From the NCBI GenBank assembly GCA_019307665.1, contig JAFDJC010000101.1:1-13926 (forward strand): a stretch of 13,926 bases of DNA, in the 5' to 3' direction. The notes below the pieces were generated by a model. That model was not told the DNA's origin, made no database searches, and was given only the letters and a program-made list of their open reading frames with translations. Origin of the DNA: Deltaproteobacteria bacterium (lineage in GTDB: Bacteria; Desulfobacterota; Desulfobacteria; Desulfobacterales; SURF-7). Below, piece by piece: positions 7,709 to 13,926 of this stretch; the stretch's first letter is position 1, and each line of letters begins with the position of its first letter. A program made the translations under genes and the position numbers.

Positions 7709-7736
7709 GATAAATACAAAACAGATAAATACAAAA
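7709..7736 (+). repeat. Direct repeat upstream of the carboxyltransferase promoter
   Basis: GATAAATACAAAA occurs at 7709-7721 and again at 7724-7736, a 15-base period. Two copies spaced at one and a half helical turns could be regulator half-sites or simple AT-rich slippage. Confidence 0.4.
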
Positions 7737-7771
7737 ACCCTTGACTCCGGCAGAAATGACAGCAGAAACAA

Positions 7772-7791
7772 AAAAGCGAACGTTCGTTCTT
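7772..7791. promoter_or_regulatory. TetR-type operator-like palindrome
   Basis: The perfect core CGAACGTTCG (7777-7786) extends to a 20-base imperfect palindrome with 8 of 10 paired positions matching. It lies 6 bases upstream of a TTGACA box (7798-7803). Palindromes of the GAAC-GTTC type are common for TetR-family regulators, including several that sense acyl-CoAs, which would suit the downstream carboxyltransferase. No regulator gene is present in the window. Confidence 0.45.
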
Positions 7792-7797
7792 TTTTTC

Positions 7798-7839
7798 TTG
7801 ACACAATTCGTGCCTGCTTATACAAAAAAATGATATAAT
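7798..7839 (+). promoter_or_regulatory. Promoter region of the carboxyltransferase gene
   Basis: TTGACA (7798-7803) pairs with TATACA (7819-7824) at a short 15-base spacing. Separately, TGATATAAT (7831-7839) is a perfect extended -10 that would put the transcript start near 7846, about 30 bases before the ATG at 7878. The extended -10 is the better candidate. The palindrome at 7772-7791 is close enough to control either one. Confidence 0.5.
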
Positions 7840-7877
7840 AAAAAGCACGGCGAGATGATTACAAAGGAAACCGACCA

Positions 7878-9440
7878 ATGAATTTCAAGAATAAGCTTGA
7901 TGAGCTTTTCGAAAAGAGAAAAAAAATCCTTGAAATGGGCGGTCCGGCAAAAATAGAACGGCAGCATGCAAGAGGACGGCTTACCGCCAGAGAAAGAATT
8001 GACAGGCTTCTGGACCAGGGTTCTTTTATGGAAATCGGTATGTTCAACCATTCAGATATGCCCGGAATGGAGGAAAAGACTCCTGCAGACAGCAAAGTCG
8101 GGGGGTTTGGCAAGATTGACGAGCGTGAAGTTGTGATACTTGCAAACGATTTTACGGTGATGGCGGCAACGTCAAGCCGAATAGCGGGCCGCAAAGAAGG
8201 TGAACTCAAAGTGCTTGCCGCCAGGAGGGGTCACCCGGTTATTTATCTGGGAGAGGCAGGGGGTGCCAGAATACCGGATATAATGGGTTCAAAGGGGCTT
8301 TCATCTTTTGGAGGTGGTTATTTTGAATCTTATCTTCAGATCATGAGCCGTGTAAGACAGACACCGATGATTACCGGCATTATGGGAGAATGCTACGGTA
8401 TGCCGACATGGATGGCCTGTTTGTCTGATTTTGTTGTTCAGGTCAAAGGGAGTGCCATGGGTGTTTCAGGCCCGAGGGTACTTTCCCTGGCTCTTGGAGA
8501 AACTGTTACAGATGAGGAGCTGGGCGGTTGGAAAGTTCATGCCGAAATCACTGGTAATGTCGATTACGTGGTTGAAAATGAGACGGAATGTTTCGAGGTA
8601 ATCCGTCGATATCTCTCATACATGCCGTCCCATAACAATGAGTCTCCACCTGAAGCCGGGGTGCCCGAAGGCTCCGGTGAAGACATGGGAAGAGTGCTTG
8701 ACTTTCTTCCTGAAAAGCGAAACCGCGCTTATGATATGCAGCAAATTATAGAGTGTATTGTGGATAAAGCCAGCCTTTTTTCCATAAAATCTGATTTTGG
8801 AAAATCAGTACTGACAGTTCTTTCAAGGATTGGTGGAAAGGTTGCCGGAATAGTCGCCAACCAGCCGATGTTTAATGCCGGGGCAATGGATACGGATGGC
8901 ATCGATAAGGTGATCAGCTTCCTGTGTCTTTGTGACTCGTTTAATATTCCTATTCTGTTTTTCCATGATACACCGGGCTTTATGGTCGGCAAGGAGGCGG
9001 AACAAAAACGGGTTGCCGCAAGGGTGATGAATTATATGAATGCGCTTGCACTTCTCACTGTGCCTCGAATTTCAGTTATTGTCAGAAAAAGTTATGGCAT
9101 GGCCTTCTGGAACATGTGTGGTTCCGGTTGCGGAGCGGATTTTCTCGTGGCCTGGCCGTCGGCTGAGATGAGCTTTGTTGATCCTGCCATTGCTGCAAAT
9201 GTTGTGTATGGCGGAAAAGCGTCTGCCGTCGACCAGAACTCTGAAGAGTGGAAAGGACTGTTTAAACAAATGATTGAAGATGCATCACCATATGGAGCTG
9301 CAGGCATGCATAACATTCATGATGTGATTGACCCGAAAGAGACCAGGGATTATATCATACGTGCCCTGGAAGTTGCATGGAACAAGCGTTCAAACGGAAT
9401 AGGTGAGCATCGGCTCGCAAACTGGCCAACGAAATTTTAA
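7878..9440 (+). CDS. Acyl-CoA carboxylase, carboxyltransferase (beta) subunit
   Basis: This 520-residue protein belongs to the biotin-dependent carboxyltransferase family (PccB, MccB, MmdA), full length for that family. The N-domain shows ARGRLTARERIDRLLD (31-46), GGARIPD (128-134) and GPRVLSLALGETVTDEELGG (198-217). The C-domain shows CDSFNIPILFFHDTPGFMVG (352-371) and RKSYGMAFWNMCG (403-415). These form the two oxyanion sites that bind acyl-CoA and carboxybiotin. DTPGFMVG with RKSYGMAF resembles methylcrotonyl/geranyl-type and related carboxylases more than classic propionyl-CoA carboxylase, so the substrate is open. The start is supported by AAAGGAAA just upstream. No biotin carboxylase or biotin carrier gene is in the window, so partners must be encoded elsewhere. 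It could serve a carboxylase or, with membrane partners, a decarboxylase. Confidence 0.9.
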   Translation: MNFKNKLDELFEKRKKILEMGGPAKIERQHARGRLTARERIDRLLDQGSFMEIGMFNHSDMPGMEEKTPADSKVGGFGKIDEREVVILANDFTVMAATSSRIAGRKEGELKVLAARRGHPVIYLGEAGGARIPDIMGSKGLSSFGGGYFESYLQIMSRVRQTPMITGIMGECYGMPTWMACLSDFVVQVKGSAMGVSGPRVLSLALGETVTDEELGGWKVHAEITGNVDYVVENETECFEVIRRYLSYMPSHNNESPPEAGVPEGSGEDMGRVLDFLPEKRNRAYDMQQIIECIVDKASLFSIKSDFGKSVLTVLSRIGGKVAGIVANQPMFNAGAMDTDGIDKVISFLCLCDSFNIPILFFHDTPGFMVGKEAEQKRVAARVMNYMNALALLTVPRISVIVRKSYGMAFWNMCGSGCGADFLVAWPSAEMSFVDPAIAANVVYGGKASAVDQNSEEWKGLFKQMIEDASPYGAAGMHNIHDVIDPKETRDYIIRALEVAWNKRSNGIGEHRLANWPTKF

Positions 9441-9471
9441 AAATGAATCATATATAATAAAGGAGGAGTTT

Positions 9472-10501
9472 ATGACCGGTTCTATTTATAAAAAGTTGAG
9501 AGAGCAGATGGACCAATATTCCATCGGTTTTCCGGAGACTAAATCAGGCATTGAAATAAAAATTCTCAAAAAGCTTTTTACCGAAGAAGAAGCTGCCATG
9601 TATCTTTATCTTTCTCTTATGCTCGAGTTGCCTGCTTCTGTTGCCCAAAGAACAGGCCGTGATGCAGAGGAGACATCCAATATTCTGAAAATAATGGCGG
9701 GAAAAGGACTTATCTTTAGGTTAGGAAAGGATGAAGGAGTCAAATATGCAGTTGTTCCTTTTGTTATAGGGTCATATGAATTTCAACTTGGTAAGATGGA
9801 CAAAGAGTTTGCAGAAATGACCGAGAAATATTTTGAGGAAGCATTTCTTACAGCATTCGGGAAAAGTACGGTATTGCCCTTGCGGACGATCCCGGTCAAC
9901 AAATCGGTTGATATCGTCATGCCTGTAGCTCCTTATCAGGATGCAAAAGCAATTATCAAAACCAAGGATAAAATTGCTGTTGCAGAGTGTATCTGCAGGG
10001 TTCAGCAGGGCTTACCTTGAAAATAATATGGCCAGACGCATAGACCAGGACGAGGCGATTGCCATCCTTGAGAAAGCAGAAGAGGCGGGGCTTGTGAACC
10101 AGCCGGCCAATATGGTTAATCCGGGCGGCATGTGCAACTGCTGCGGAGATTGCTGCGGAGTGCTGCGGGCGCTGAATAAATTGCCCAAACCAGCGGATAT
10201 GGTTTATAATAATTATTTGGCGGCAGTGGATTCGGATCTTTGCAGCGGGTGTGAAACATGCATTGAAAGATGCCAGATGGAAGCCATTAAAATGAACGAT
10301 GAAGATATTGCCCAAGTCGATATAGACCGGTGCATCGGCTGCGGGCTTTGTGTCACAACATGCCCTTCAGATGCCATGAGCCTCAAAGTTAAACCTGAGA
10401 AGGAAAAACGTATGCCGCCTGCAAGTGGTCAGGAATTTATGATGAAAAACTCTGAGAAAAGGGGAACTTCTTTAGTGCCGCTTTCTCTTGCGGAGAAATG
10501 A
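9472..10501 (+). pseudogene. Winged-helix/4Fe-4S ferredoxin-type protein, broken by an internal deletion
   Basis: From ATG 9472 (after AAGGAGGAG) the first frame gives 182 residues: a helical, winged-helix-like N-part, then VAECICRVQQGL and a premature TGA at 10018-10020. The protein resumes in the next frame at 10010 with AYLENNMARRIDQDEA. It continues through a cysteine cluster MCNCCGDCCGVL and two complete 4Fe-4S motifs, CSGCETCIERC and CIGCGLCVTTCP, to TGA at 10501. In this family about 20 residues, with two more cysteines (GCD..ETC type), normally lie between CxCR and the Y-x-E segment. They are missing here, so a deletion of roughly 60 bases, not a multiple of three, best explains both the gap and the shift. 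The role of the intact family is uncertain; it is often found near acyl-CoA and ferredoxin-linked genes. Confidence 0.8.
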
Positions 10502-11280
10502 TGAGAGAACAAGACATTGCCGGGCAGCGAATACCTCTTGAAGGCGCAGTTAACTTCCGGGATATAGGTGGTTATGAAACATCGGATGGCCGGAAAGTAA
10601 AAAAAGGCGAGATTTACAGGTCTGACGGCCTGGCAACGCTTACGCTGAAAGATCACGCAGTTTTAAAAAAAATCGGAATACGGCTTGTAATAGACCTGCG
10701 ATCACCCGCTGAAGTTGAAAAAGCGCCTGACAGCCTGCCGAATGACAATCCTCCTGAATACCTGAACCTCCCGGTTTCCCGGGAAGACTTTGATACTGTT
10801 GCCGCCCTTGAAAGATTGAAAAAAGGGGATACCAGCTGGCTGACCGATACATTCATGATAGATGGTTACCGCCACAATATTGACCTTTTTCCAGACACAT
10901 GGGGTATTATATTTTCCAGGATGGCGAAGGCGAATGGCCGGCCCATGGTTTTTCACTGCACTGCCGGAAAGGACAGGACAGGGATATGTGCAGCGCTTAT
11001 TCTGCTGATCCTAGGAGTGCCTGAAGAAACCATCATCTATGACCATGGACTGTCAAACGCATATTTTAAAGACAAACTGGGACAGATTTATGAATATCTC
11101 CGGTCTTTAGGCATTGAACCTGAGTCCATATCCCAGTATTTTACTGCGCCGCGGGATGCGATTGTTGCCACACTTGACCATATAAGATCAACATATGGTT
11201 CTGCTGAAGATTATTTTTTAAAAAATGCCGGAGTGAGTTCCGGGCTGCTGAACACGTTGAGACAGGATTTGTTGGAGTGA
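10498..11280 (+). CDS. PtpB/LipA-like tyrosine (dual/phosphoinositide) phosphatase
   Basis: This 260-residue cytoplasmic protein fits the Y_phosphatase3 family. It has the N-terminal signature NFRDIGGYETSDGRKVKKG (19-37), YRSDGLATLT (40-49) and the P-loop HCTAGKDRTG (153-162), with catalytic Cys154 and Arg160. A general acid aspartate is likely in the region before the P-loop. The lysine inside the P-loop (AGKDR) is the feature linked to broader substrate use, including phosphoinositides, in Mycobacterium MptpB and Listeria LipA. No signal peptide is seen. The ATG at 10498 (or the adjacent one at 10501) overlaps the stop of the Fe-S frame as ATGA, so it was probably translationally coupled to it. 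The premature stop at 10020 in that gene could reduce its expression. The physiological substrate is unknown. Confidence 0.88.
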   Translation: MMREQDIAGQRIPLEGAVNFRDIGGYETSDGRKVKKGEIYRSDGLATLTLKDHAVLKKIGIRLVIDLRSPAEVEKAPDSLPNDNPPEYLNLPVSREDFDTVAALERLKKGDTSWLTDTFMIDGYRHNIDLFPDTWGIIFSRMAKANGRPMVFHCTAGKDRTGICAALILLILGVPEETIIYDHGLSNAYFKDKLGQIYEYLRSLGIEPESISQYFTAPRDAIVATLDHIRSTYGSAEDYFLKNAGVSSGLLNTLRQDLLE

Positions 11281-11337
11281 TATCCCTTAAAACAGATTGA
11301 TAACGATTAATGCTTTTTAAATAAGGTGGTTAAGTAT

Positions 11338-12309
11338 ATGATTGAAGAAATAATGCCGGATCTTTTCAGGATAGAAATCCCCCTTCCTGACAGCCCTTTG
11401 AAATACCTTAATTCGTATGTCGTAAAAAGTGACGATAGAAGCATGATTGTGGATACAGGCCTGAACAGGGATGAATGCCTGAATGCCATGCACCGCGGTC
11501 TTGAGGAGTTGGGTATCGACCTTGCGAAAACCGATTTTTTTATCACGCATCTTCATGCAGATCATTTCGGGCTTGTCGCAAAGCTTGTCACCAAAACAAG
11601 CAAGGTCTATTTCAACCGACAAGATGCCGAACTCATTGAGACATGGGAAGGCTTCGGCCCCATGATTCAGTATGCCGGGACTCATGGTTTCCCGGAAGAA
11701 GAGTTGTGGAATGCTTTAAACCAGCACCCGGGACATAAATTCGCCTCTGATTGGATACCGGATTTAAACATTATGTCAGACAATGAAGTTATCAGGGTGG
11801 GCGACTTCTCTTTTCAGTGCATTGAAACACCGGGGCATACACTTGGCCATATGTGCATGTATGAACCGGATAAAAAGATTTTTATTTCCGGAGATCATAT
11901 CCTGGGTGACATTACACCGAACATCCAGTGCTGGTCTGATCATGAAAATCCTTTAAAACATTACCTGAAGAGCCTTGACAAGGTGGCTGGTCTCGATGTC
12001 GATCTTGTGCTTCCCGGTCACAGGAGTATGATTAAAGACATGAAGGGCAGAATAACGGAACTTAAGCATCATCATGCAATCCGGATTGATGAAGTCAGTC
12101 GGATTTTGAATGACGGCGCCATGAGTGCATTTCAGGTTGCGTCAAAGATGAAATGGGATATTGATGCCGATAGCTGGGACGATTTTCCGGTTGCACAAAG
12201 ATGGTTTGCAACCGGCGAGGCGATTTCACACCTCAGATATCTTGAGGAAGATGGTACGCTTACGAGAGAAACCCAGGATAAGATTGTTTTATTCAGCCAA
12301 CATGGTTAA
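11338..12309 (+). CDS. Metallo-beta-lactamase-fold hydrolase (LACTB2-like)
   Basis: I choose ATG 11338 (323 residues) over GTG 11326, because AAGGTGG (11323-11329) is spaced correctly for it. Zinc ligands are visible: HLHADH (71-76), His167 in TPGHTLGH, Asp186 in SGDHILGD and His228 in LPGH. The C-terminal part (about 245-310) has a winged-helix look, VSRILNDGAMSAFQVASKM then GEAISHLRYLEEDGTL, matching the BLACT_WH domain of LACTB2-like proteins. Members hydrolyse thioesters, lactones, glutathione thioesters or RNA, so activity cannot be fixed. Next to acyl-CoA genes a thioesterase-like role is reasonable but inferred. It lies 57 bases after the phosphatase, on the same strand, and is convergent with moaB. 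Confidence 0.88.
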   Translation: MIEEIMPDLFRIEIPLPDSPLKYLNSYVVKSDDRSMIVDTGLNRDECLNAMHRGLEELGIDLAKTDFFITHLHADHFGLVAKLVTKTSKVYFNRQDAELIETWEGFGPMIQYAGTHGFPEEELWNALNQHPGHKFASDWIPDLNIMSDNEVIRVGDFSFQCIETPGHTLGHMCMYEPDKKIFISGDHILGDITPNIQCWSDHENPLKHYLKSLDKVAGLDVDLVLPGHRSMIKDMKGRITELKHHHAIRIDEVSRILNDGAMSAFQVASKMKWDIDADSWDDFPVAQRWFATGEAISHLRYLEEDGTLTRETQDKIVLFSQHG

Positions 12310-12411
12310 CGATATGAAAATCAGAGATAAAACAGTAATTTTTGATGTTCTTTTAGAAGAACTATAATCATTAAAAATGGTGGAAAAGTTCATAAGCGCT
12401 CAACCCTATCA

Positions 12412-12921
12412 TTAACTTTCTTTTATATGTCTGAGCAGATGCCCTATTTCCGGGAAAATCAGTGCTTTGCAGGCGAGTCTGCATGCATGGATGCTTCCCG
12501 GCATGCAGAAAATAACTGTATCCCTTGCAATACCGGCCGTGGCCCTGGAGAGCAGGGCGGCTGAATCTATCTCTTCAAAGCTGAGCTGAGCAAAGATAGG
12601 GCCAAATGAGGTTAGCTCTTTTTTGAAAAGGGGGCGTACAGCTTCTATGGTTACATCTTTGCTGCTGACACCTGTGCCGCCGGTGAGCAGAAGCACATCA
12701 GGTGCAAACTTGATGAGCGCACCTAAAACTATTTGTGTAATTATTTCAGCATCATCCGGAACAACTTTATAAAAAACGGTTTCATGCCCCTCTTTTGCGA
12801 TCTGCTTTTTGATCCATTGTCCGGCTTTATCATCTTCAGCAGTTCGGGTTGTTGATACTGTTATCAGGCCTATGGTTAACTCCGCAGGCACATTTTTTTT
12901 ATGCTCTCTTGAGCTCATCAT
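12412..12921 (-). CDS. moaB: Molybdenum cofactor biosynthesis protein MoaB
   Basis: This 169-residue protein has the MoaB/MogA (MoCF_biosynth) fold signatures. They are IGLITVSTTRTAEDDKAGQW (17-36) at the start, LLLTGGTGVSSKDVTIEAV (77-95) with the molybdopterin-binding GGTG loop, and MPGSIHACRLACKAL (140-154). The family adenylylates molybdopterin before metal insertion; MoaB does this in archaea and many bacteria. Anaerobes need it for formate dehydrogenases and other molybdenum or tungsten enzymes. Its ATG (12921-12919) overlaps the pyrR stop (12920-12918) as ATGA, with AAGGAG just upstream inside pyrR, so translation is coupled. No other moa genes are nearby, and its pairing with a pyrimidine gene is unusual. 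Confidence 0.92.
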   Translation of the reverse strand: MMSSREHKKNVPAELTIGLITVSTTRTAEDDKAGQWIKKQIAKEGHETVFYKVVPDDAEIITQIVLGALIKFAPDVLLLTGGTGVSSKDVTIEAVRPLFKKELTSFGPIFAQLSFEEIDSAALLSRATAGIARDTVIFCMPGSIHACRLACKALIFPEIGHLLRHIKES

Positions 12922-13463
12922 TTTTCTCCTTCCTCAACGATAATCACGGCGTCTTCCTGGTCATGCTCTGATAACAGCACATTAACTGTTTCCCTGCGTT
13001 TTGTTTTTACAAATTTTCCGACATAATCCGCCTGTATGGGAAGTTCCCTGAATCCTCGATCTACAAGCACCGCCAGCTCTATCCTGTTAGGCCGCCCAAA
13101 GTCGATAATAGCATCCATGGCTGCCCTTGTAGTCCTTCCGGTAAAGAGGACATCATCCACAAGAATAATCTGTTTGCCGTCAATGGGAAACGGTATATCA
13201 GTGGTCTGAACTACAGGTTGAGCGCTGATCATGGTCCAGTCATCCCTGTACAGGGTGATATCCATATCGCCGGTTGGGATCTCCGAGCCTTCGATTTCAA
13301 GAAGGGTGGCTTGCAGACGCTTGGCAATATAGACCCCTCTGGTTTGAATTCCGACAAGGGCAAGGTTTCCCGAACCCTTATGCCTTTCAAGAATTTCATA
13401 TCCGATTCTTTTAATCATCCGGCCAATATCCGCTTTTTTCAGGATTGCAAGGCTGTTGCTCAT
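12918..13463 (-). CDS. pyrR: PyrR bifunctional pyr regulator/uracil phosphoribosyltransferase
   Basis: I choose the ATG at 13463-13461 (181 residues), which fits the usual PyrR length and starts MSNSLAILKKADIGRMIKRI. AGGGGAT lies just upstream. A longer reading from 13541 would run through the promoter. Typical features are LVGIQTRGVYIAKRL, TGDMDITLYRDD and the PRPP-binding loop ILVDDVLFTGRTTRAAMDA, followed by ELAVLVDRGFRELPIQADYVGK. PyrR makes UMP from uracil and PRPP, and in many bacteria binds pyr mRNA to control attenuation. No pyr biosynthesis gene or attenuator is in the window, so here it may serve mainly as a salvage enzyme. It is followed directly by moaB with a 4-base overlap. Confidence 0.94.
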   Translation of the reverse strand: MSNSLAILKKADIGRMIKRIGYEILERHKGSGNLALVGIQTRGVYIAKRLQATLLEIEGSEIPTGDMDITLYRDDWTMISAQPVVQTTDIPFPIDGKQIILVDDVLFTGRTTRAAMDAIIDFGRPNRIELAVLVDRGFRELPIQADYVGKFVKTKRRETVNVLLSEHDQEDAVIIVEEGEK

Positions 13464-13512
13464 AATGTTATCCCCTGTATTCGATATACGTGTGAAGCGT
13501 GTGTAAGTTTGA

Positions 13513-13541
13513 ACCATATATAGAGAATATACATTTATCAA
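13513..13541 (-). promoter_or_regulatory. Candidate promoter for pyrR-moaB
   Basis: On the minus strand TTGATA (13541-13536) and TATGGT (13518-13513) are separated by 17 bases, about 50 bases upstream of the pyrR ATG. Spacing is ideal and both boxes are fair matches to sigma70 consensus. Confidence 0.45.
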
Positions 13542-13675
13542 GTATCTTTATGCAGGGTGATTTCATCCTAATCATATTAATAAAATAATTTTACAAAGTT
13601 ACGTTTAGAACTGAACATTTTCTTTCGGATAATATATATTTAATCATTTTGTAAATATTATTGAGAGATATCATA

Positions 13676-13926
13676 ATGTTATCCGAAATCACTGTGCGCT
13701 GTGTCTTTTCTTATGAAGAAGAGTTATTCCAGGAGTTAATGCAAAGTCACCATTACCTTGGTGCCTTGCCAAAAATCGGGAATACAATCTGGTATGTTGT
13801 CCTTTGTGAAAGCAAATGGCTTGCACTGCTTAGTTTTTCAGCTTCTGCATTAAAATGCCGTGACCGTGATCGCTGGATCGGTTGGGATTACCGTCATCAG
13901 TATGATCGACTTCATCTGGTTGCTAA
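13676..13926 (+). CDS. DUF4338/DruA-family protein, N-terminal fragment (runs off right edge)
   Basis: From ATG 13676 the frame is open for 83 codons to the edge. The sequence HHYLGALPKIGNTIWYVV, then LLSFSASALKCRDRDRWIGW and DRLHLVAN, matches the start of the DUF4338 (DruA) family. There HYLG, a central GFSAAAWK-like segment, ARDRxIGW and LHLVxNN recur. DruA is a component of Druantia anti-phage systems, but many solitary copies are multicopy and transposon-like, some beside or fused to transposase parts. Only about a quarter is visible, so I cannot say which this is. The upstream 130 bases are AT-rich, and no clear ribosome binding site precedes the ATG apart from GAGAG at 13663-13667. Confidence 0.75.
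   Translation, partial: MLSEITVRCVFSYEEELFQELMQSHHYLGALPKIGNTIWYVVLCESKWLALLSFSASALKCRDRDRWIGWDYRHQYDRLHLVA

Noticed and set aside
6885..7877. CRISPR array or insertion-sequence ends in the gene-poor kilobase
   Set aside because: Only two-copy short repeats were found, with no regular spacers, transposase or paired terminal repeats.
12347..12362. Hairpin GTTCTT-TTAG-AAGAAC between the convergent genes as a terminator
   Set aside because: Six weak base pairs without a following T tract on either strand.
12314..12367. 17-codon ORF MKIRDKTVIFDVLLEEL after the MBL-fold gene
   Set aside because: Looks protein-like but has no ribosome binding site and is too short to judge; chance cannot be excluded.

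Overview
The window looks like chromosomal DNA of an anaerobic, probably deltaproteobacterial (Desulfobacterota, sulfate-reducer-like) organism. This is inferred from moderate base composition, a TRAP transporter of the T-component (TPAT) kind, a 4Fe-4S/ferredoxin protein beside an acyl-CoA carboxyltransferase, and an acetyl-CoA synthetase start. Taxonomy rests on protein style only; there is no rRNA or other marker.

Layout. (1) 1-174, minus: the first 58 codons of acetyl-CoA synthetase (acs), running off the left edge. (2) 175-745: a 571-base divergent intergenic region with candidate promoters for both sides and no gene that I can support. (3) 746-6884, plus: a four-gene cluster of TRAP-T lipoprotein, AMP-forming long-chain acyl-CoA ligase, fused DctQ-DctM permease and DctP binding protein. 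Ligase and permease are one base apart. Permease and DctP are separated by 121 bases that hold two inverted repeats. (4) 6885-7877: about 1 kb of decayed or sparse DNA holding a frame-intact 48-codon remnant of a second DctM C-terminus, a 52-codon membrane miniprotein, short repeats, and a promoter with a TetR-type palindrome. (5) 7878-12309, plus: acyl-CoA carboxyltransferase, a 4Fe-4S ferredoxin-type protein broken by an out-of-frame deletion, a PtpB/LipA-like tyrosine phosphatase and a LACTB2-like metallo-beta-lactamase-fold hydrolase. (6) 12412-13463, minus: pyrR and moaB, overlapping by 4 bases and convergent with the preceding genes. (7) 13676 to the right edge, plus: the N-terminus of a DUF4338/DruA-family protein, often linked to mobile elements or anti-phage loci.

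How it may fit together. The main idea is a carboxylate uptake-and-activation module. DctP and the TPR-type T lipoprotein would capture a substrate, probably a hydrophobic carboxylate. The fused QM permease would import it with an ion gradient, and the co-transcribed acyl-CoA ligase would trap it as a CoA thioester. The carboxyltransferase and acs next to it suggest a wider acyl-CoA/acetate neighbourhood. The T-Q-M-P part is a known transporter type; the link to the ligase, and the substrate, are inferences. Two decay events, the DctM remnant and the Fe-S protein deletion, show the locus has been rearranging.
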